A stretch of DNA of 64,000 nucleotides from an uncultured Treponema sp. Its GTDB lineage: Bacteria; Spirochaetota; Spirochaetia; Treponematales; Treponemataceae. This document shows positions 50,612 through 59,551 of this stretch, piece after piece (within the stretch, counting starts at the first letter, position 1; each line of letters starts with the position of its first letter). Below the pieces are notes generated by a model. The model made no database searches. It was not told the DNA's origin and saw nothing but the letters and a program-made list of their open reading frames with translations. The stretch is from positions 1 to 64,000 of the forward strand of contig CAMJZA010000006.1 of assembly GCA_946410085.1 (NCBI GenBank). The letters are read 5' to 3'. Position numbers and translations under genes: made by a program.

Positions 50612-51490
50612 ATGCTTGATTTACATGCACATTCGACGGCGTCCGACGGCTGCTATTCCCCCGCTGATCTTGTCAGGAAGGCGGCAGCGGCGGGCCTTTC
50701 CGTCCTGGCCCTGACCGATCATGATACCTGCGGCGGCCTGCTGGAGGCCCAGGAGGAGGCACTCAGGCAGGGAATTACCTTTGTTCCCGGTATTGAGATA
50801 AACATAAGCTGGCCGACAGGGGAATTTCATCTGCTCGGGCTTGCCTTGAAGACCCTTTCGCCCTCCCTGCGGGACATCATTGCCTTTCTGGAGGAGGGCC
50901 GTGCCCGGCGGAATGAGGCGATGGTGGAAAAGCTCCGTGAAAACGGGGTCGAAATCAGCATTGAGGAGCTGCGGAACGCTTTTGACACGAACGAGCTTGG
51001 CAGGCCCCATTTTGCCGCCATGCTGGTACAGAAGGGCTATGTCAAGACGAGGCAGCTGGCCTTTGACAGGTATTTTGCAAAGGGACGTCCCTGCTTTGTC
51101 GACAAGGCGGGGGCCGACCTGTCTGCGGCAGTGGCGGCGATACGGGACTCGGGCGGCATCCCCGTTCAGGCCCATCCCCTGTCGATGTTCGTCTCGTGGG
51201 GGAAAATTCCCGACAAGATTGCCGAAGTGCAGGCTGCCGGGGTCATGGGACTGGAGGCCTGGCATCCCGGGGCGCGGATTTCCGAGGCGGAACGCCTTGA
51301 AGAGCTTGCCCACAGCCGGGGCATGCTGGTGACCGGCGGAAGCGACTTTCACGGCGAAAAGGTCCGGTCTGACCGCAGGCTGGGCTTTTCTTCGGGCGGA
51401 CTCAAGCTGAAGGATGCTTTCTTTTCTGAGGAACTGCTGCCGCGGGTGAAGGAGCTTCGGGGCAGTGAGGATTTGACGTTCCGGCCCTAG
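50612..51490 (+). CDS. PHP-domain phosphatase (TrpH/YciV type)
   Basis: 292 residues from ATG 50612 (MLDLHAHSTASDG); in-frame ATGs at 50582 and 50591 add only a short non-homologous leader. The motifs HAHSTASDG, LTDHDTCGG, FVPGIEIN, IPVQAHPL and VTGGSDFHG are the full PHP metal set. The branch includes enzymes that hydrolyse nucleoside 3',5'-bisphosphates and trim short RNA 5' ends (established for E. coli YciV). Length and motif order fit. Confidence 0.9.
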   Translation: MLDLHAHSTASDGCYSPADLVRKAAAAGLSVLALTDHDTCGGLLEAQEEALRQGITFVPGIEINISWPTGEFHLLGLALKTLSPSLRDIIAFLEEGRARRNEAMVEKLRENGVEISIEELRNAFDTNELGRPHFAAMLVQKGYVKTRQLAFDRYFAKGRPCFVDKAGADLSAAVAAIRDSGGIPVQAHPLSMFVSWGKIPDKIAEVQAAGVMGLEAWHPGARISEAERLEELAHSRGMLVTGGSDFHGEKVRSDRRLGFSSGGLKLKDAFFSEELLPRVKELRGSEDLTFRP

Positions 51491-51588
51491 CGGTCGGGCG
51501 CTGCCGGGTACCGCGGCCCTGCTGCCGGAGGCCTGCGGAGCGGAAGGGGCGGCGGGCCAAAAAAATGCGTTTCCTCCGGTGTCCGCCC

Positions 51589-51618
51589 TTGACTTTTTAT
51601 GCAAAAAACTGCTAAAGT
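51589..51618 (+). promoter_or_regulatory. Promoter of the rplU-prp-rpmA operon
   Basis: TTGACT (51589-51594) and TAAAGT (51613-51618) are 18 bp apart. About 75 bases of leader follow before the rplU ribosome binding site, enough for an r-protein leader structure, though none is clearly recognisable. Confidence 0.55.
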
Positions 51619-51697
51619 ATAGAGCATTTATGCGTTCTTAGGCTCATGACAGACCCGCTACCTGGCAAGAGCAAATATGTTTTTTCAGAGGTTAAAG

Positions 51698-52015
51698 ATG
51701 TACGCTATCGTTGAATACAACGGCAACCAGTACAAGGTAGAGAAGGATGCAGTCCTCACGTTCGCAAAGATTAACGATGTAAAAGAGGGCGATACGATTA
51801 CGATTGACAAGGTGCTCCTTGTCAGCGACGGAGATAAGGTTTCTGTCGGTACTCCCTATGTTGCGGGTGCCAAGGTGACGGTTGAGGTCGGAAATACCTT
51901 CCGCGACAAGAAGATCCTTGTCCTCAAGTATAAGTCAAAGAAGGACTATCATCGCCTGCACGGACACCGTGATTCATTCACGGATGTCAAGGTAAAGGAT
52001 ATCACGGTCGCGTAA
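51698..52015 (+). CDS. rplU: 50S ribosomal protein L21
   Basis: 105 residues from ATG 51698 (MYAIVEYNGNQYKVEKDAVL), preceded by AGAGG; an upstream in-frame ATG at 51677 lacks support. The C-terminus has KILVLKYKSKKDYHRLHGHR, the conserved rRNA-binding basic patch. It is the first gene of the usual L21-Prp-L27 operon. Confidence 0.96.
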   Translation: MYAIVEYNGNQYKVEKDAVLTFAKINDVKEGDTITIDKVLLVSDGDKVSVGTPYVAGAKVTVEVGNTFRDKKILVLKYKSKKDYHRLHGHRDSFTDVKVKDITVA

Positions 52016-52024
52016 CCGGCGTCT

Positions 52025-52384
52025 ATGACGCAGGTTGTCCTGACCTGTTCTGCTGACGGCTGCCTGAAGGAAGTCAGCGCCCGGGGACACGCAGGGTTCG
52101 GAGCGAAGGGACGGGACATCGTGTGTGCGGCGGAAAGTTTTCTGCTGCGGACGGCGATGGCAGTTCTGGAGTCGGGTACCGGCGGTCTTGTCCTTGCAAA
52201 GGATGCGTCACGGCGCGGAGAGCTGTTTTTCCGGGTCGTTGAACGGGGAAACGTCAGTGCTGACCGCCTGCGGTGCGTGGCGGACTTTATACGAGATGGG
52301 ATGCAGAGCCTGTCCGAAGAGTATCCTGAGTGTGTCTGTTTTCGGGAACTTGGGGAATCAGAGGATGCAGGGTCTGGCGATTGA
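52025..52384 (+). CDS. prp: Ribosomal-processing cysteine protease Prp
   Basis: 119 residues. ARGHAGFGAKGRDIVCAAES holds the catalytic pair, His near 22 and Cys near 35. Prp in Firmicutes cleaves an N-terminal extension from L27. The L27 encoded next has no such extension: its frame is closed by a TAA five codons before the ATG. Either Prp has another substrate here or its role differs. No clear ribosome binding site is seen; translation may be coupled to rplU nine bases upstream. Confidence 0.88.
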   Translation: MTQVVLTCSADGCLKEVSARGHAGFGAKGRDIVCAAESFLLRTAMAVLESGTGGLVLAKDASRRGELFFRVVERGNVSADRLRCVADFIRDGMQSLSEEYPECVCFRELGESEDAGSGD

Positions 52385-52416
52385 ACTGGTAATTGGAACG
52401 GTAACGGAGGAATAAT

Positions 52417-52725
52417 ATGGGACGTAGTAAAGGTGGAAGCGGTGCAAAGAACGGCCGCGATTCAAACCCGAAGCATTTGGGTGTCAAGGTGTACGGTGGC
52501 CAGCTGATTACGGCGGGTTCTATCATAGTGAAGCAGCGCGGAACGCCGATTCATCCCGGCGACAACGTGAAGAGGGCTGGCGATGACAGCCTTTTTGCAA
52601 CGGTGGACGGTAAGGTTGTCTTCGGTGAGCGGAGGAACCGCAAGGTTGTCTCTGTGGAGCCGCAGGCCGTTGAGGCTGTCTACATCGGCAGGAGTGAGCC
52701 GAAGCTCGTTCCTGCAAAGGCATAG
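52417..52725 (+). CDS. rpmA: 50S ribosomal protein L27
   Basis: 102 residues beginning [20 protein letters not shown], the mature-type N-terminus that reaches the peptidyl transferase centre. There is no cleavable extension ending in FF. GGAGG sits just before the start. The C-terminus is some 15 residues longer than in E. coli. A terminator follows at 52749-52785. Confidence 0.96.
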   Translation: MGRSKGGSGAKNGRDSNPKHLGVKVYGGQLITAGSIIVKQRGTPIHPGDNVKRAGDDSLFATVDGKVVFGERRNRKVVSVEPQAVEAVYIGRSEPKLVPAKA

Positions 52726-52748
52726 CCTGCAAGAACTGTGATTTTGAC

Positions 52749-52785
52749 TGCCCGGTCTGGTTTTTCCACGCCGGGCATTTTTTTT
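52749..52785 (+). terminator. Intrinsic terminator after rpmA
   Basis: TGCCCGG (52749-52755) pairs with CCGGGCA (52771-52777) and is followed by eight T. The 15-base loop is larger than usual. Confidence 0.75.
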
Positions 52786-52839
52786 AGCTTTCTGTCTGAT
52801 TTTGCCATATCATTCTGCCATGTAAGGAGGGATATAAGT

Positions 52840-54030
52840 ATGACTGATTTTGCAGACGAGGCCGTGATAACCGTCTTTTCAGGAAAGGGCGGGAACGGCT
52901 GCATCTCTTTCCGCCGGGAGAAGTATATCCCCAACGGCGGTCCCAACGGCGGAGACGGGGGGCGGGGAGGCGATGTTGTCTTTACGGTCCGCCGCAACCT
53001 GCGGACCCTTGCCCACCTGCGCTTTCATCCGATCTTCAAGGCGAAGAACGGTCAGGACGGGATGGGCTGGAACAAGTACGGGAAGGACGGCGAGGATGTC
53101 GTTATACCCGTACCGCCGGGAACAATCCTGCGCGATGCGGAATCCGGCGAGATTATCCGCGATTTTAAGGACGATGACGAGGGAACGAGCCTGGTCCTCC
53201 TGCATGGCGGCAAGGGGGGCTGGGGAAACGTGCACTTCAAGAGCAGCACGAACCAGGCCCCGCGCTACGCCCACAAGGGAACTCCCGGCGAGGAAAAGAA
53301 ACTGCGGGTGGAACTGTCGATTATGGCAGACATCGGTCTGGTCGGCTTTCCGAATGCGGGAAAGTCGAGCCTGCTTGATTATTTTACGAACGCCCGCCCG
53401 AAGATTGCACCCTATCCCTTTACAACGAAGGTTCCGAATCTCGGCGTGCTGCACGTTGATGAAAACAACGATATCATCATTGCCGACATTCCGGGAATCA
53501 TCGAAGGGGCATCCGAGGGTGCAGGACTTGGGATCCGCTTCCTCAAGCACATTTCCCGCACGGCCGGCCTGCTGTTCATGATAGACTGCTCTGACGAAAG
53601 CTGCCTCGGTTCGTATGCAGCCCTCGTGAAGGAGCTGTCCAATTACGGCGGGGGACTGGCGGACAAGCCCCGGATTGTCCTGTGCAACAAGATTGATCTG
53701 GAGGGGGCGCCCGAGCGTGCCGAGCAGGTGAAGGCAGAAATCCTTGCGTCAGGCGAGGACGTGAACGTGATTCCCGTCTCCGTCATGGCACGGACAAACA
53801 TGGGGGCGGCAAAAAAGGCTGTCATTGAGCTGGTGGAAAAGATGGAGCGGACGCATGCACCGGGCAGGAATCATGCGGGGGATTCTGCGGACGGCGGGGA
53901 GAAGCACAGTTCCTTCCTGGAAAGCCGGTCCGTGGATGAGAGCATGGAAGTGCAGTATCCCGGCATGGAGCAGCAGGTGTCCGGTGCAGGCATGCAGCCT
54001 CAGGGCGCACGGCCCGGACAGGAGGGCTGA
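52840..54030 (+). CDS. obgE: Obg family GTPase (CgtA)
   Basis: 396 residues from ATG 52840 with AAGGAGGG upstream; longer in-frame starts read through non-coding sequence and the terminator. The glycine-rich Obg fold is at the N-terminus (NGGPNGGDGGRGGDVVFTV), then the G domain: G1 GFPNAGKSS near 170, G3 DIPGIIEGA, G4 CNKIDLEG. The C-terminal 70 residues are a Met/His/Gln/Gly-rich low-complexity tail rather than an OCT domain. It acts in 50S assembly. It overlaps nadD by one base. Confidence 0.96.
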   Translation: MTDFADEAVITVFSGKGGNGCISFRREKYIPNGGPNGGDGGRGGDVVFTVRRNLRTLAHLRFHPIFKAKNGQDGMGWNKYGKDGEDVVIPVPPGTILRDAESGEIIRDFKDDDEGTSLVLLHGGKGGWGNVHFKSSTNQAPRYAHKGTPGEEKKLRVELSIMADIGLVGFPNAGKSSLLDYFTNARPKIAPYPFTTKVPNLGVLHVDENNDIIIADIPGIIEGASEGAGLGIRFLKHISRTAGLLFMIDCSDESCLGSYAALVKELSNYGGGLADKPRIVLCNKIDLEGAPERAEQVKAEILASGEDVNVIPVSVMARTNMGAAKKAVIELVEKMERTHAPGRNHAGDSADGGEKHSSFLESRSVDESMEVQYPGMEQQVSGAGMQPQGARPGQEG

Positions 54031-54710
54031 TGAAGCTGGCGGTTCTTGGAGGCAGTTTTAACCCGATTCACATCGGGCATCTTGCCCTTGCAGATGAAGT
54101 CTGCTCGGTGCTGGGCTATGACCGCGTGCTTTTCATTCCGACCTTTCAGGCCCCCCACAAGGAGGCGCGGGATGCCGTTCGGGCGGAGGCCCGGCTGGAG
54201 ATGGTGCGTCTGGCCTGTGAAGGAGACGAGCGTTTTGAAGCGGAATCCTGCGAGATAGACCGGGGCGGCGTCTCCTACACCTGGGATACGATTGCCTTTC
54301 TGGAAGAAAAGCATGCCGCTGTGCTGGAAGGTAAGATTGGCCTCATACTGGGAGACGACCTTCTGCCGGGCTTTCATCTCTGGAAGCATGCGGAAGCTCT
54401 TGCCCGGAGGTGCCGGCTCATCCTTGCCCGGCGGCCGGTGACCATTGAGGCTGGTGCCCATGCGAATAAAGCGCACGGAGCGTATGCAAGGGCGGATCTG
54501 GCTTCGAACCCGGACTATGACTGGTCTGCCGACCCTCTCTTTGCGGATGCGGTACGGCTTTCCAACGCTGCCATTCCCTTGAGTTCCACCGACATCAGGA
54601 CGCGGGCAGGAGAGGGGCGGGGGTTCAAGTATCTTGTTCCTGCCCCTGTTTTCCGTTATATTAAAGCTGAAAGGCTGTATACGCATGGAAGTGACGAAGG
54701 ATCTGATTGA
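54030..54710 (+). CDS. nadD: Nicotinate-nucleotide adenylyltransferase
   Basis: 226 residues. The nucleotidyltransferase motif is GGSFNPIHIGHLALADEV, with FIPTFQAPHKE following, and the C-terminal ISSTxxR-type motif appears as PLSSTDIRTRAGEG. It makes deamido-NAD. Its start shares one base with the obgE stop, and its 3' end overlaps yqeK by 26 bases, so the operon is tightly packed. Confidence 0.95.
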   Translation: MKLAVLGGSFNPIHIGHLALADEVCSVLGYDRVLFIPTFQAPHKEARDAVRAEARLEMVRLACEGDERFEAESCEIDRGGVSYTWDTIAFLEEKHAAVLEGKIGLILGDDLLPGFHLWKHAEALARRCRLILARRPVTIEAGAHANKAHGAYARADLASNPDYDWSADPLFADAVRLSNAAIPLSSTDIRTRAGEGRGFKYLVPAPVFRYIKAERLYTHGSDEGSD

Positions 54711-55311
54711 CAGGGTAAGCGCGGTCGCCCGGGCTGCGGAAAAAAAGGAGCGCTGGGAGCACAGCCAGCGGGTTGCTGCGACTGCCGAGCTGATGTGCAA
54801 TATGTTCGGCGTTGATCCGGCAAAGGGCTATCTTGCCGGCATTGCGCACGACATGTGCAAGGATTTAGGCGATGAGGAGCTGCTGGCGCTTGCGGGCCGG
54901 GACCAGCAGCCGATTTCCGTCGTTGAGCGGAAGAAGCCTTCCCTGCTGCACGGCAGGGCTGCCGCGATGAAGCTGATGCACGACTTCGGTGTTGACGATA
55001 TGGATATCATTCAGGCTGTCTCCCGCCATACGCTGGGAGGCGCAAGCCTGTGTCCCCTTGCAAAGATTGTCTATGTGGCGGACAAGATTGAACCGGGCCG
55101 TCCGCAGTCGACGCAGGAATACCGCGACAAGCTCTTTTCCAAGAGCCTTGATGCCCTGACCCTGTCGGTTCTTGAGGAAAACATGCGCTACCTTGAGTCC
55201 AAGGGCAAGAAGGTTGCCGATGTGAGTTACCGCTTTCACGAGAGCCTCAGGCGGGATGTGGCACGTGCAGCCCAGATAGCGATTGAACTGACGGGGGGCG
55301 GCGAGGGATGA
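54685..55311 (+). CDS. yqeK: HD-domain diadenosine tetraphosphatase (YqeK)
   Basis: 208 residues from ATG 54685, preceded by AAAGG. The HD-domain metal ligands are in RWEHSQRV, GIAHDMCKDLGDEE and LLHGRAAA, with KIVYVADKIEPGRP near residue 130. YqeK proteins hydrolyse Ap4A symmetrically (established for Firmicutes members). The position between nadD and an LCP gene ahead of rsfS is the common arrangement. Confidence 0.93.
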   Translation: MEVTKDLIDRVSAVARAAEKKERWEHSQRVAATAELMCNMFGVDPAKGYLAGIAHDMCKDLGDEELLALAGRDQQPISVVERKKPSLLHGRAAAMKLMHDFGVDDMDIIQAVSRHTLGGASLCPLAKIVYVADKIEPGRPQSTQEYRDKLFSKSLDALTLSVLEENMRYLESKGKKVADVSYRFHESLRRDVARAAQIAIELTGGGEG

Positions 55312-56531
55312 ACCTGAGCAGGGAACAGAAGAGTGCCGCCTTTATCCTGTTCATCGTGCTGGTGGTTGCGGTTGTCGTAGTCAAGATTGCGCTGTCCCTG
55401 GTCAGGGATCCCGTTGCCGAGAACCTGAAAAAGGATCAGGTCGTGAAGGTGCTCTTTGTCATACGGGATGATGCGGGAAGCGCCCTTTGTTCCGATGTGT
55501 TCCTGTTTTATCCAGATTCCAAGAAGGGGGCCGTCATTGATGTTCCCGGTAATACGGGAGCAATCTGGGGCAGTCTGGGCCGCGTAGACCGGATCGATAC
55601 CATCTACCGTGAACGGGGAATGCAGACCTACCTCGGTGAGATAGAAGACCTGCTGGGCCTGGAGATTCCCTTTTCAATCAGCATCGGGGAAACTGCTTTT
55701 GGCCGTATGGTTGACTTTCTCGGCGGCCTGTCGGTATTCATCCAGGCGCCGGTTGATAAGGATGACGGACATGGCGAACGCTGGCTCCTGCCGAGCGGCG
55801 CCGTCAATCTGGACGGGGAAAAGCTGCGGGACTACATGGAGTACCTGCTGGACTATGAAGACGAGGCTGCCCGTGATGAGCGCCGCCTGTCTGCATTTAC
55901 GGCGTTCCTGCTTGCATTGAAGAACAGGCGTTCAGATGTGCTCGAAAAGGATACCTTTCCCTACTACGCAGCCTGCATGGAGAGCAACGTTGACGCCGAC
56001 GGCCTGTATGAGCTGCTGAACGTCATAACCGATTTTGATTCGAATTACCTGACGACGCAGTCAATTCTGGGAAGCGAACGTCTCGTGGACGGGCAGAAGC
56101 TGATTTTTCCCTTCCTGAACGGGCAGCTGGTCAAGGATGTCGTCAAGCAGAAGCTCAGGATGCTGATTGCGCGGGATTCCCAGGATAGCCGGCGGGTTTA
56201 CGTTATCGAGGTTCTGAACGGAACCTACCAGCAGGGGCTTGCCCGGAATGCTTCCATCCTGCTTGATAATGCGGGCTACAATATCCTGCAGGTCGGTAAT
56301 GCGGACCGGATGGACTATGAACATACGGTCATCATAAATCATATCGGCAATGAGGAGGCTGCGAAGGCGCTCGGTGACTTCATCAGCTGCTATAACATCA
56401 TCACCGAGGAAATTGACCTCGATGACGAGGGGGATGAAGATGTTGATTTTACCCTCGTTCTGGGGAATGACTGGGACGGACGCTATGTCCGCGGAGGTTT
56501 CGGCAAGGAAGAGGCCGAAGCGAATGAATAG
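55308..56531 (+). CDS. LytR-CpsA-Psr family protein with LytR C-terminal domain
   Basis: 407 residues. One N-terminal transmembrane helix (FILFIVLVVAVVVVKIALSL) is followed by an LCP domain (about 45-215): DVFLFYPDSKKGAVIDVPGN, RVDRIDTIYRERG and GETAFGRMVDFLGGLSVFI. A LytR C-terminal domain follows (YVIEVLNGTYQQGLARNASI). LCP enzymes move glycopolymers onto peptidoglycan in Gram-positives; in a spirochaete the acceptor is unknown. The Arg positions that hold the polyprenyl pyrophosphate are only partly matched, so activity is uncertain. It overlaps the yqeK stop. Confidence 0.85.
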   Translation: MNLSREQKSAAFILFIVLVVAVVVVKIALSLVRDPVAENLKKDQVVKVLFVIRDDAGSALCSDVFLFYPDSKKGAVIDVPGNTGAIWGSLGRVDRIDTIYRERGMQTYLGEIEDLLGLEIPFSISIGETAFGRMVDFLGGLSVFIQAPVDKDDGHGERWLLPSGAVNLDGEKLRDYMEYLLDYEDEAARDERRLSAFTAFLLALKNRRSDVLEKDTFPYYAACMESNVDADGLYELLNVITDFDSNYLTTQSILGSERLVDGQKLIFPFLNGQLVKDVVKQKLRMLIARDSQDSRRVYVIEVLNGTYQQGLARNASILLDNAGYNILQVGNADRMDYEHTVIINHIGNEEAAKALGDFISCYNIITEEIDLDDEGDEDVDFTLVLGNDWDGRYVRGGFGKEEAEANE

Positions 56532-56593
56532 AGCGGTTCGGAAACTGACTCGGAGTCCGGACGGGATACATACGCAGTTTTAGGAGGATTTCG

Positions 56594-56959
56594 ATGGAAA
56601 ATACGGAAAAAACGGAAAAGACGACGGAACAGATGGCGCTGGAACTGGCGCAGCTGATGGAAGACGGGAAGGGACAGGATGTGTGCGTCCTTGACATATC
56701 GGCATTGAACAGCTGGACGGACTACTTTGTCATCGTCACGGTGACGAGCGGGGCGCAGGCTGAGGGTCTGTACAAGTATGTAAAGGATTATAACAGGGAG
56801 AATGGACTTGAGTTCCACCAGACGTCACATAAGTCTCCCCAGGGGAGCGAATGGATGCTGCTGGATGTCGGCTCGATTGTCATTCATCTGATGACAAAAG
56901 AAGCCAGAGACTTTTACGAACTCGAAAAGCTCTGGCATGCCGGAAGGAAATTAAAATAG
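56594..56959 (+). CDS. rsfS: Ribosome silencing factor RsfS
   Basis: 121 residues. The conserved stretch CVLDISALNSWTDYFVIVTV is followed by SPQGSEWMLLDVGSIVIHLM and the C-terminal ARDFYELEKLWH. RsfS binds L14 and blocks subunit joining when nutrients are short. AGGAGG precedes the ATG. It ends the obgE operon. Confidence 0.95.
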   Translation: MENTEKTEKTTEQMALELAQLMEDGKGQDVCVLDISALNSWTDYFVIVTVTSGAQAEGLYKYVKDYNRENGLEFHQTSHKSPQGSEWMLLDVGSIVIHLMTKEARDFYELEKLWHAGRKLK

Positions 56960-56991
56960 GAGTCCGCCGGGCGGACCGCGGCGGCTTTGTG

Positions 56992-57306
56992 CTAGATAAG
57001 GTCGTCGAGGTCTGCCGGGTCTGAGTCCTCTTCTATCTCTTCATCGTCGTTGTACAGCTCGTCATCATCGAAGCTGCGCTTGCGGTTGTCGTAACCGTCT
57101 TCTATTTCCTGATCATCAAAGGGCTCGTCGTAGGGGTCGTCATCATCGCCGAATGCATCATCGTAGGACTCTTCCATGCCTTCATCGTCATCGAAGTCAT
57201 CATAGTCGTCCTCATCGTCGTAGTTGCTTTCCCCGTCATAATCATCATCGTCATAGGAAAATCCGGTAAGCGAAGAGAATTCCAGAAAATCGTCAGCATT
57301 CGCCAT
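56992..57306 (-). CDS. Extremely acidic low-complexity protein
   Basis: 104 residues, well over half Asp, Glu, Tyr and Ser, in blocks such as DDDDYDGESNYDDEDDYDDF. The N-terminus (MANADDFLEFSSLTGFSY) is the only ordered-looking part. A strong ribosome binding site (TAAGGAGCTGTCACA then ATG) supports a real gene despite the low complexity. It may be a spirochaete counterpart of disordered acidic proteins that contact ribosomes or RNA polymerase; this is a guess from composition and from its place between rsfS and rpsP. No family is recognised. Confidence 0.7.
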   Translation of the reverse strand: MANADDFLEFSSLTGFSYDDDDYDGESNYDDEDDYDDFDDDEGMEESYDDAFGDDDDPYDEPFDDQEIEDGYDNRKRSFDDDELYNDDEEIEEDSDPADLDDLI

Positions 57307-57597
57307 TGTGACAGCTCCTTAAAACAATCAGCTTTCCCAAACTAATCCCAGCCCGTCCTTCCACTGTAAAGGACATACAGGCTTTTGTCAATTGCTTTTT
57401 TGATGAATTTGTTTTCAAAATTCGGGCTTTGTGCATTGACTAAAGCTATATTTTACAATAGTATAAATGTCCATACTGTGCGTAGTCCCGAAAGGGGGCA
57501 TCGGACGTCGCCCGGCGCTGTCGGACAACACTGAAAGACCCTGAGGAAACTGCCGTGCAGTTCATTTTTCTGTATTCTATTATGGAGGAAAAAGGAA
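57307..57597 (+). promoter_or_regulatory. Divergent promoter region and leader of rpsP
   Basis: TTGACT (57436-57441) and TAGTAT (57459-57464) are 17 bp apart. About 120 bases of GC-rich leader follow, with small dyads such as CCC-GAAA-GGG at 57488-57497, then GGAGG before the GTG start of rpsP. The leader is long for this genome, where leaders are often absent. It does not fold into a tRNA or a riboswitch class I recognise. Confidence 0.5.
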
Positions 57598-57864
57598 GTG
57601 GTAAAGATCAGACTTAAGAGGTTTGGTACGAAGGCCCGTCCCGACTATCGTATCGTTGTTCTGGATGCCCGCAAGCCGCGCGACGGAGCGACGATTGAGG
57701 AGATCGGCCAGTACCATCCGATCGCAGCGGAGGGCAGGCAGACGAGCTTTAACGAAGAGCGCGCTAAGTATTGGCTCAGCGTTGGTGCTCAGCCGACGGC
57801 GATTGTCAAGAAAATCTTCAATGCAAACGGCTTGTCAGTGAAGGGACAGAAGATCGCCAAGTAA
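57598..57864 (+). CDS. rpsP: 30S ribosomal protein S16
   Basis: 88 residues from GTG 57598 ([20 protein letters not shown]), with GGAGGAAAAAGGAA upstream. GKxKxxYRIVVxDARxPRDG and the [10 protein letters not shown]-type motif ([10 protein letters not shown]) are in place. It leads the rpsP-khpA-rimM-trmD-rplS operon. Confidence 0.96.
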   Translation: MVKIRLKRFGTKARPDYRIVVLDARKPRDGATIEEIGQYHPIAAEGRQTSFNEERAKYWLSVGAQPTAIVKKIFNANGLSVKGQKIAK

Positions 57865-57885
57865 ATTGCGGGGAGCTAAGAGGGA

Positions 57886-58119
57886 ATGGAAAAAGACCTG
57901 ATTGAATACATAGCGAAATCATTGGTCGATGATCCCGCCTCTGTCTCTGTAACGGAAACCGAAGGCGATCGTGGCCCTGTGCTGCAGTTAAGCGTTGCCC
58001 AAGGTGATATTGGCAAGGTTATTGGCAAGTACGGTCGTATTGCAAAGGCTCTGCGCACTGTTTTGAGCGCCTATTCCAGCAAGGATGGAAAGCGCTGCAG
58101 CCTTGAAATTCTGGACTGA
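57886..58119 (+). CDS. khpA: KH-domain RNA-binding protein KhpA
   Basis: 77 residues. The KH signature is VIGKYGRIAKALRTVLSA, with the GxxG-type loop GKYG. KhpA binds RNA, often with KhpB, and in some bacteria affects cell division and sRNA action. Position between rpsP and rimM is standard. Confidence 0.94.
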   Translation: MEKDLIEYIAKSLVDDPASVSVTETEGDRGPVLQLSVAQGDIGKVIGKYGRIAKALRTVLSAYSSKDGKRCSLEILD

Positions 58120-58694
58120 TGACAGAGCAGTTTGTAGTTGGTATTGTCCGGGGTACGCATGGTATAACGGGCGAGTTCAAAGTCGAAAGCACTTCCGGCG
58201 AGTACGGGCATTTTGCCGGTATGGAGGAAGTGACGCTTACAGACGGAACGGAGCGTACGCTCTTTAAGGTGGAATATGTTCACCCTGCCTCCGGGACGCT
58301 GTATATGAAACTCGTGGGAATAAGTGGGCCTGAGGAAGCTGCAAGATACAAGGGCTTTCAAATCGTAGTTCCCCGAAAATTTGCGCATCCGTTGCAGGCG
58401 GATGAGTGGTACATAGAGGACCTGAAGGGGTGCTCTGTGCTGTACGGTGAAACGTACGAAAACGGGGCGGCAGACGATGCCGTCGGGACTGTCACAGACG
58501 TAAAGGAAGGCGGATCAGGCTATCTCGTTGAGATTTCGCTGTCCGAGGCCTGCACCCTGCTGCGTGACGACGTCAAGTTCGGGAAGGACGGAAAGGTCCG
58601 GACCGTATATGTGCCTTTTCGGAATGAGTTTATAGGCGATGTTGACGTTGAAGGCAGGAAAATGCGGCTGATGCACCTCTGGATTCTGGAGTAG
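58119..58694 (+). CDS. rimM: 16S rRNA processing protein RimM
   Basis: 191 residues. The N-terminal barrel has VGIVRGTHGITGEFKVES, and the PRC-barrel half has DEWYIEDLKGCSVL and ends VPFRNEFIGDVDVEGRKM. It assists maturation of the 30S head. The start overlaps the khpA stop (TGATGA). Confidence 0.94.
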   Translation: MTEQFVVGIVRGTHGITGEFKVESTSGEYGHFAGMEEVTLTDGTERTLFKVEYVHPASGTLYMKLVGISGPEEAARYKGFQIVVPRKFAHPLQADEWYIEDLKGCSVLYGETYENGAADDAVGTVTDVKEGGSGYLVEISLSEACTLLRDDVKFGKDGKVRTVYVPFRNEFIGDVDVEGRKMRLMHLWILE

Positions 58695-58698
58695 CTCC

Positions 58699-59550
58699 AT
58701 GAAATTTACTGTGCTGACCTTGTTTCCCGAGATTCCGCGCGCTTTTTTTGAAGCTTCGATCATGGCGAAGGCGGTTGAACGGGGAATTATTGCCTACGAT
58801 TTGGTGAATATCAGGGATTTTGCCTTCGATAGACACAAGACATGTGACGACGCTCCGTATGGCGGAGGGGCAGGGCAGCTGCTGTTGCCGGAACCCCTCG
58901 GAAGGGCGCTTGACAGCGTTGAGGCTTACAAACGGACAAAGCACGTCGTGTACGTGACGCCCGGAGGAAGGCCCTTTACGCAGGAAAAGGCCCTCGAGTT
59001 CAGCCGGATGGACGAACTTGTTCTGATCTGCGGGAGATACGAAGGTATTGACCAGCGGATTATAGATTACTACGTCGATGAGGAAATCTCCATTGGAGAT
59101 TACGTCATGTCGAGCGGAGAGCTGGCGGCGGCTGTCATAGTCGATGCCGTGTACCGCCTGGTTGACGGTGTCATCACGGAAGAATCTCTGGACGAGGAAA
59201 GTTTTTCTGGCGGCCTTCTGGAATATCCCCAGTATACGAGGCCAAGCGTATACAAGGGCATGGAAGTCCCCGAGGTTTTGACGGGCGGCAACCACGAGGA
59301 AATCCGGAAGTGGCGGCTTCGCAAGAGCCTTCAGAAAACCCTGATGAACAGGCCGGACCTGATTGCCAGGGCGAGGATGAACGGTACTCTTGACGGGGAA
59401 GCAGAAAAGATGATCGGAGAGCTTGCGGATCATATAAGCTATAAAAATGACCGCAGGCAGGGCAGGATGCTGAGGGCCAGACAGGAGCGGCTGAAACGGG
59501 CTGCTTCCGCTGAAAGGCAGGATGCTGAAGGCCGGGAAAAGGAGAATTAG
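58699..59550 (+). CDS. trmD: tRNA (guanine-N1)-methyltransferase
   Basis: 283 residues, SPOUT trefoil-knot family. Motifs include [32 protein letters not shown] and the SAM knot [20 protein letters not shown]. It makes m1G37, which prevents frameshifting. The C-terminal 30 residues are a basic extension beyond the usual end. It starts five bases after rimM. Confidence 0.96.
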   Translation: MKFTVLTLFPEIPRAFFEASIMAKAVERGIIAYDLVNIRDFAFDRHKTCDDAPYGGGAGQLLLPEPLGRALDSVEAYKRTKHVVYVTPGGRPFTQEKALEFSRMDELVLICGRYEGIDQRIIDYYVDEEISIGDYVMSSGELAAAVIVDAVYRLVDGVITEESLDEESFSGGLLEYPQYTRPSVYKGMEVPEVLTGGNHEEIRKWRLRKSLQKTLMNRPDLIARARMNGTLDGEAEKMIGELADHISYKNDRRQGRMLRARQERLKRAASAERQDAEGREKEN

Positions 59551-59551
59551 A

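Noticed and set aside
57470-57590. tRNA or known riboswitch in the rpsP leader
   Set aside because: No cloverleaf, T-loop or conserved riboswitch core could be traced; only short dyads are present.
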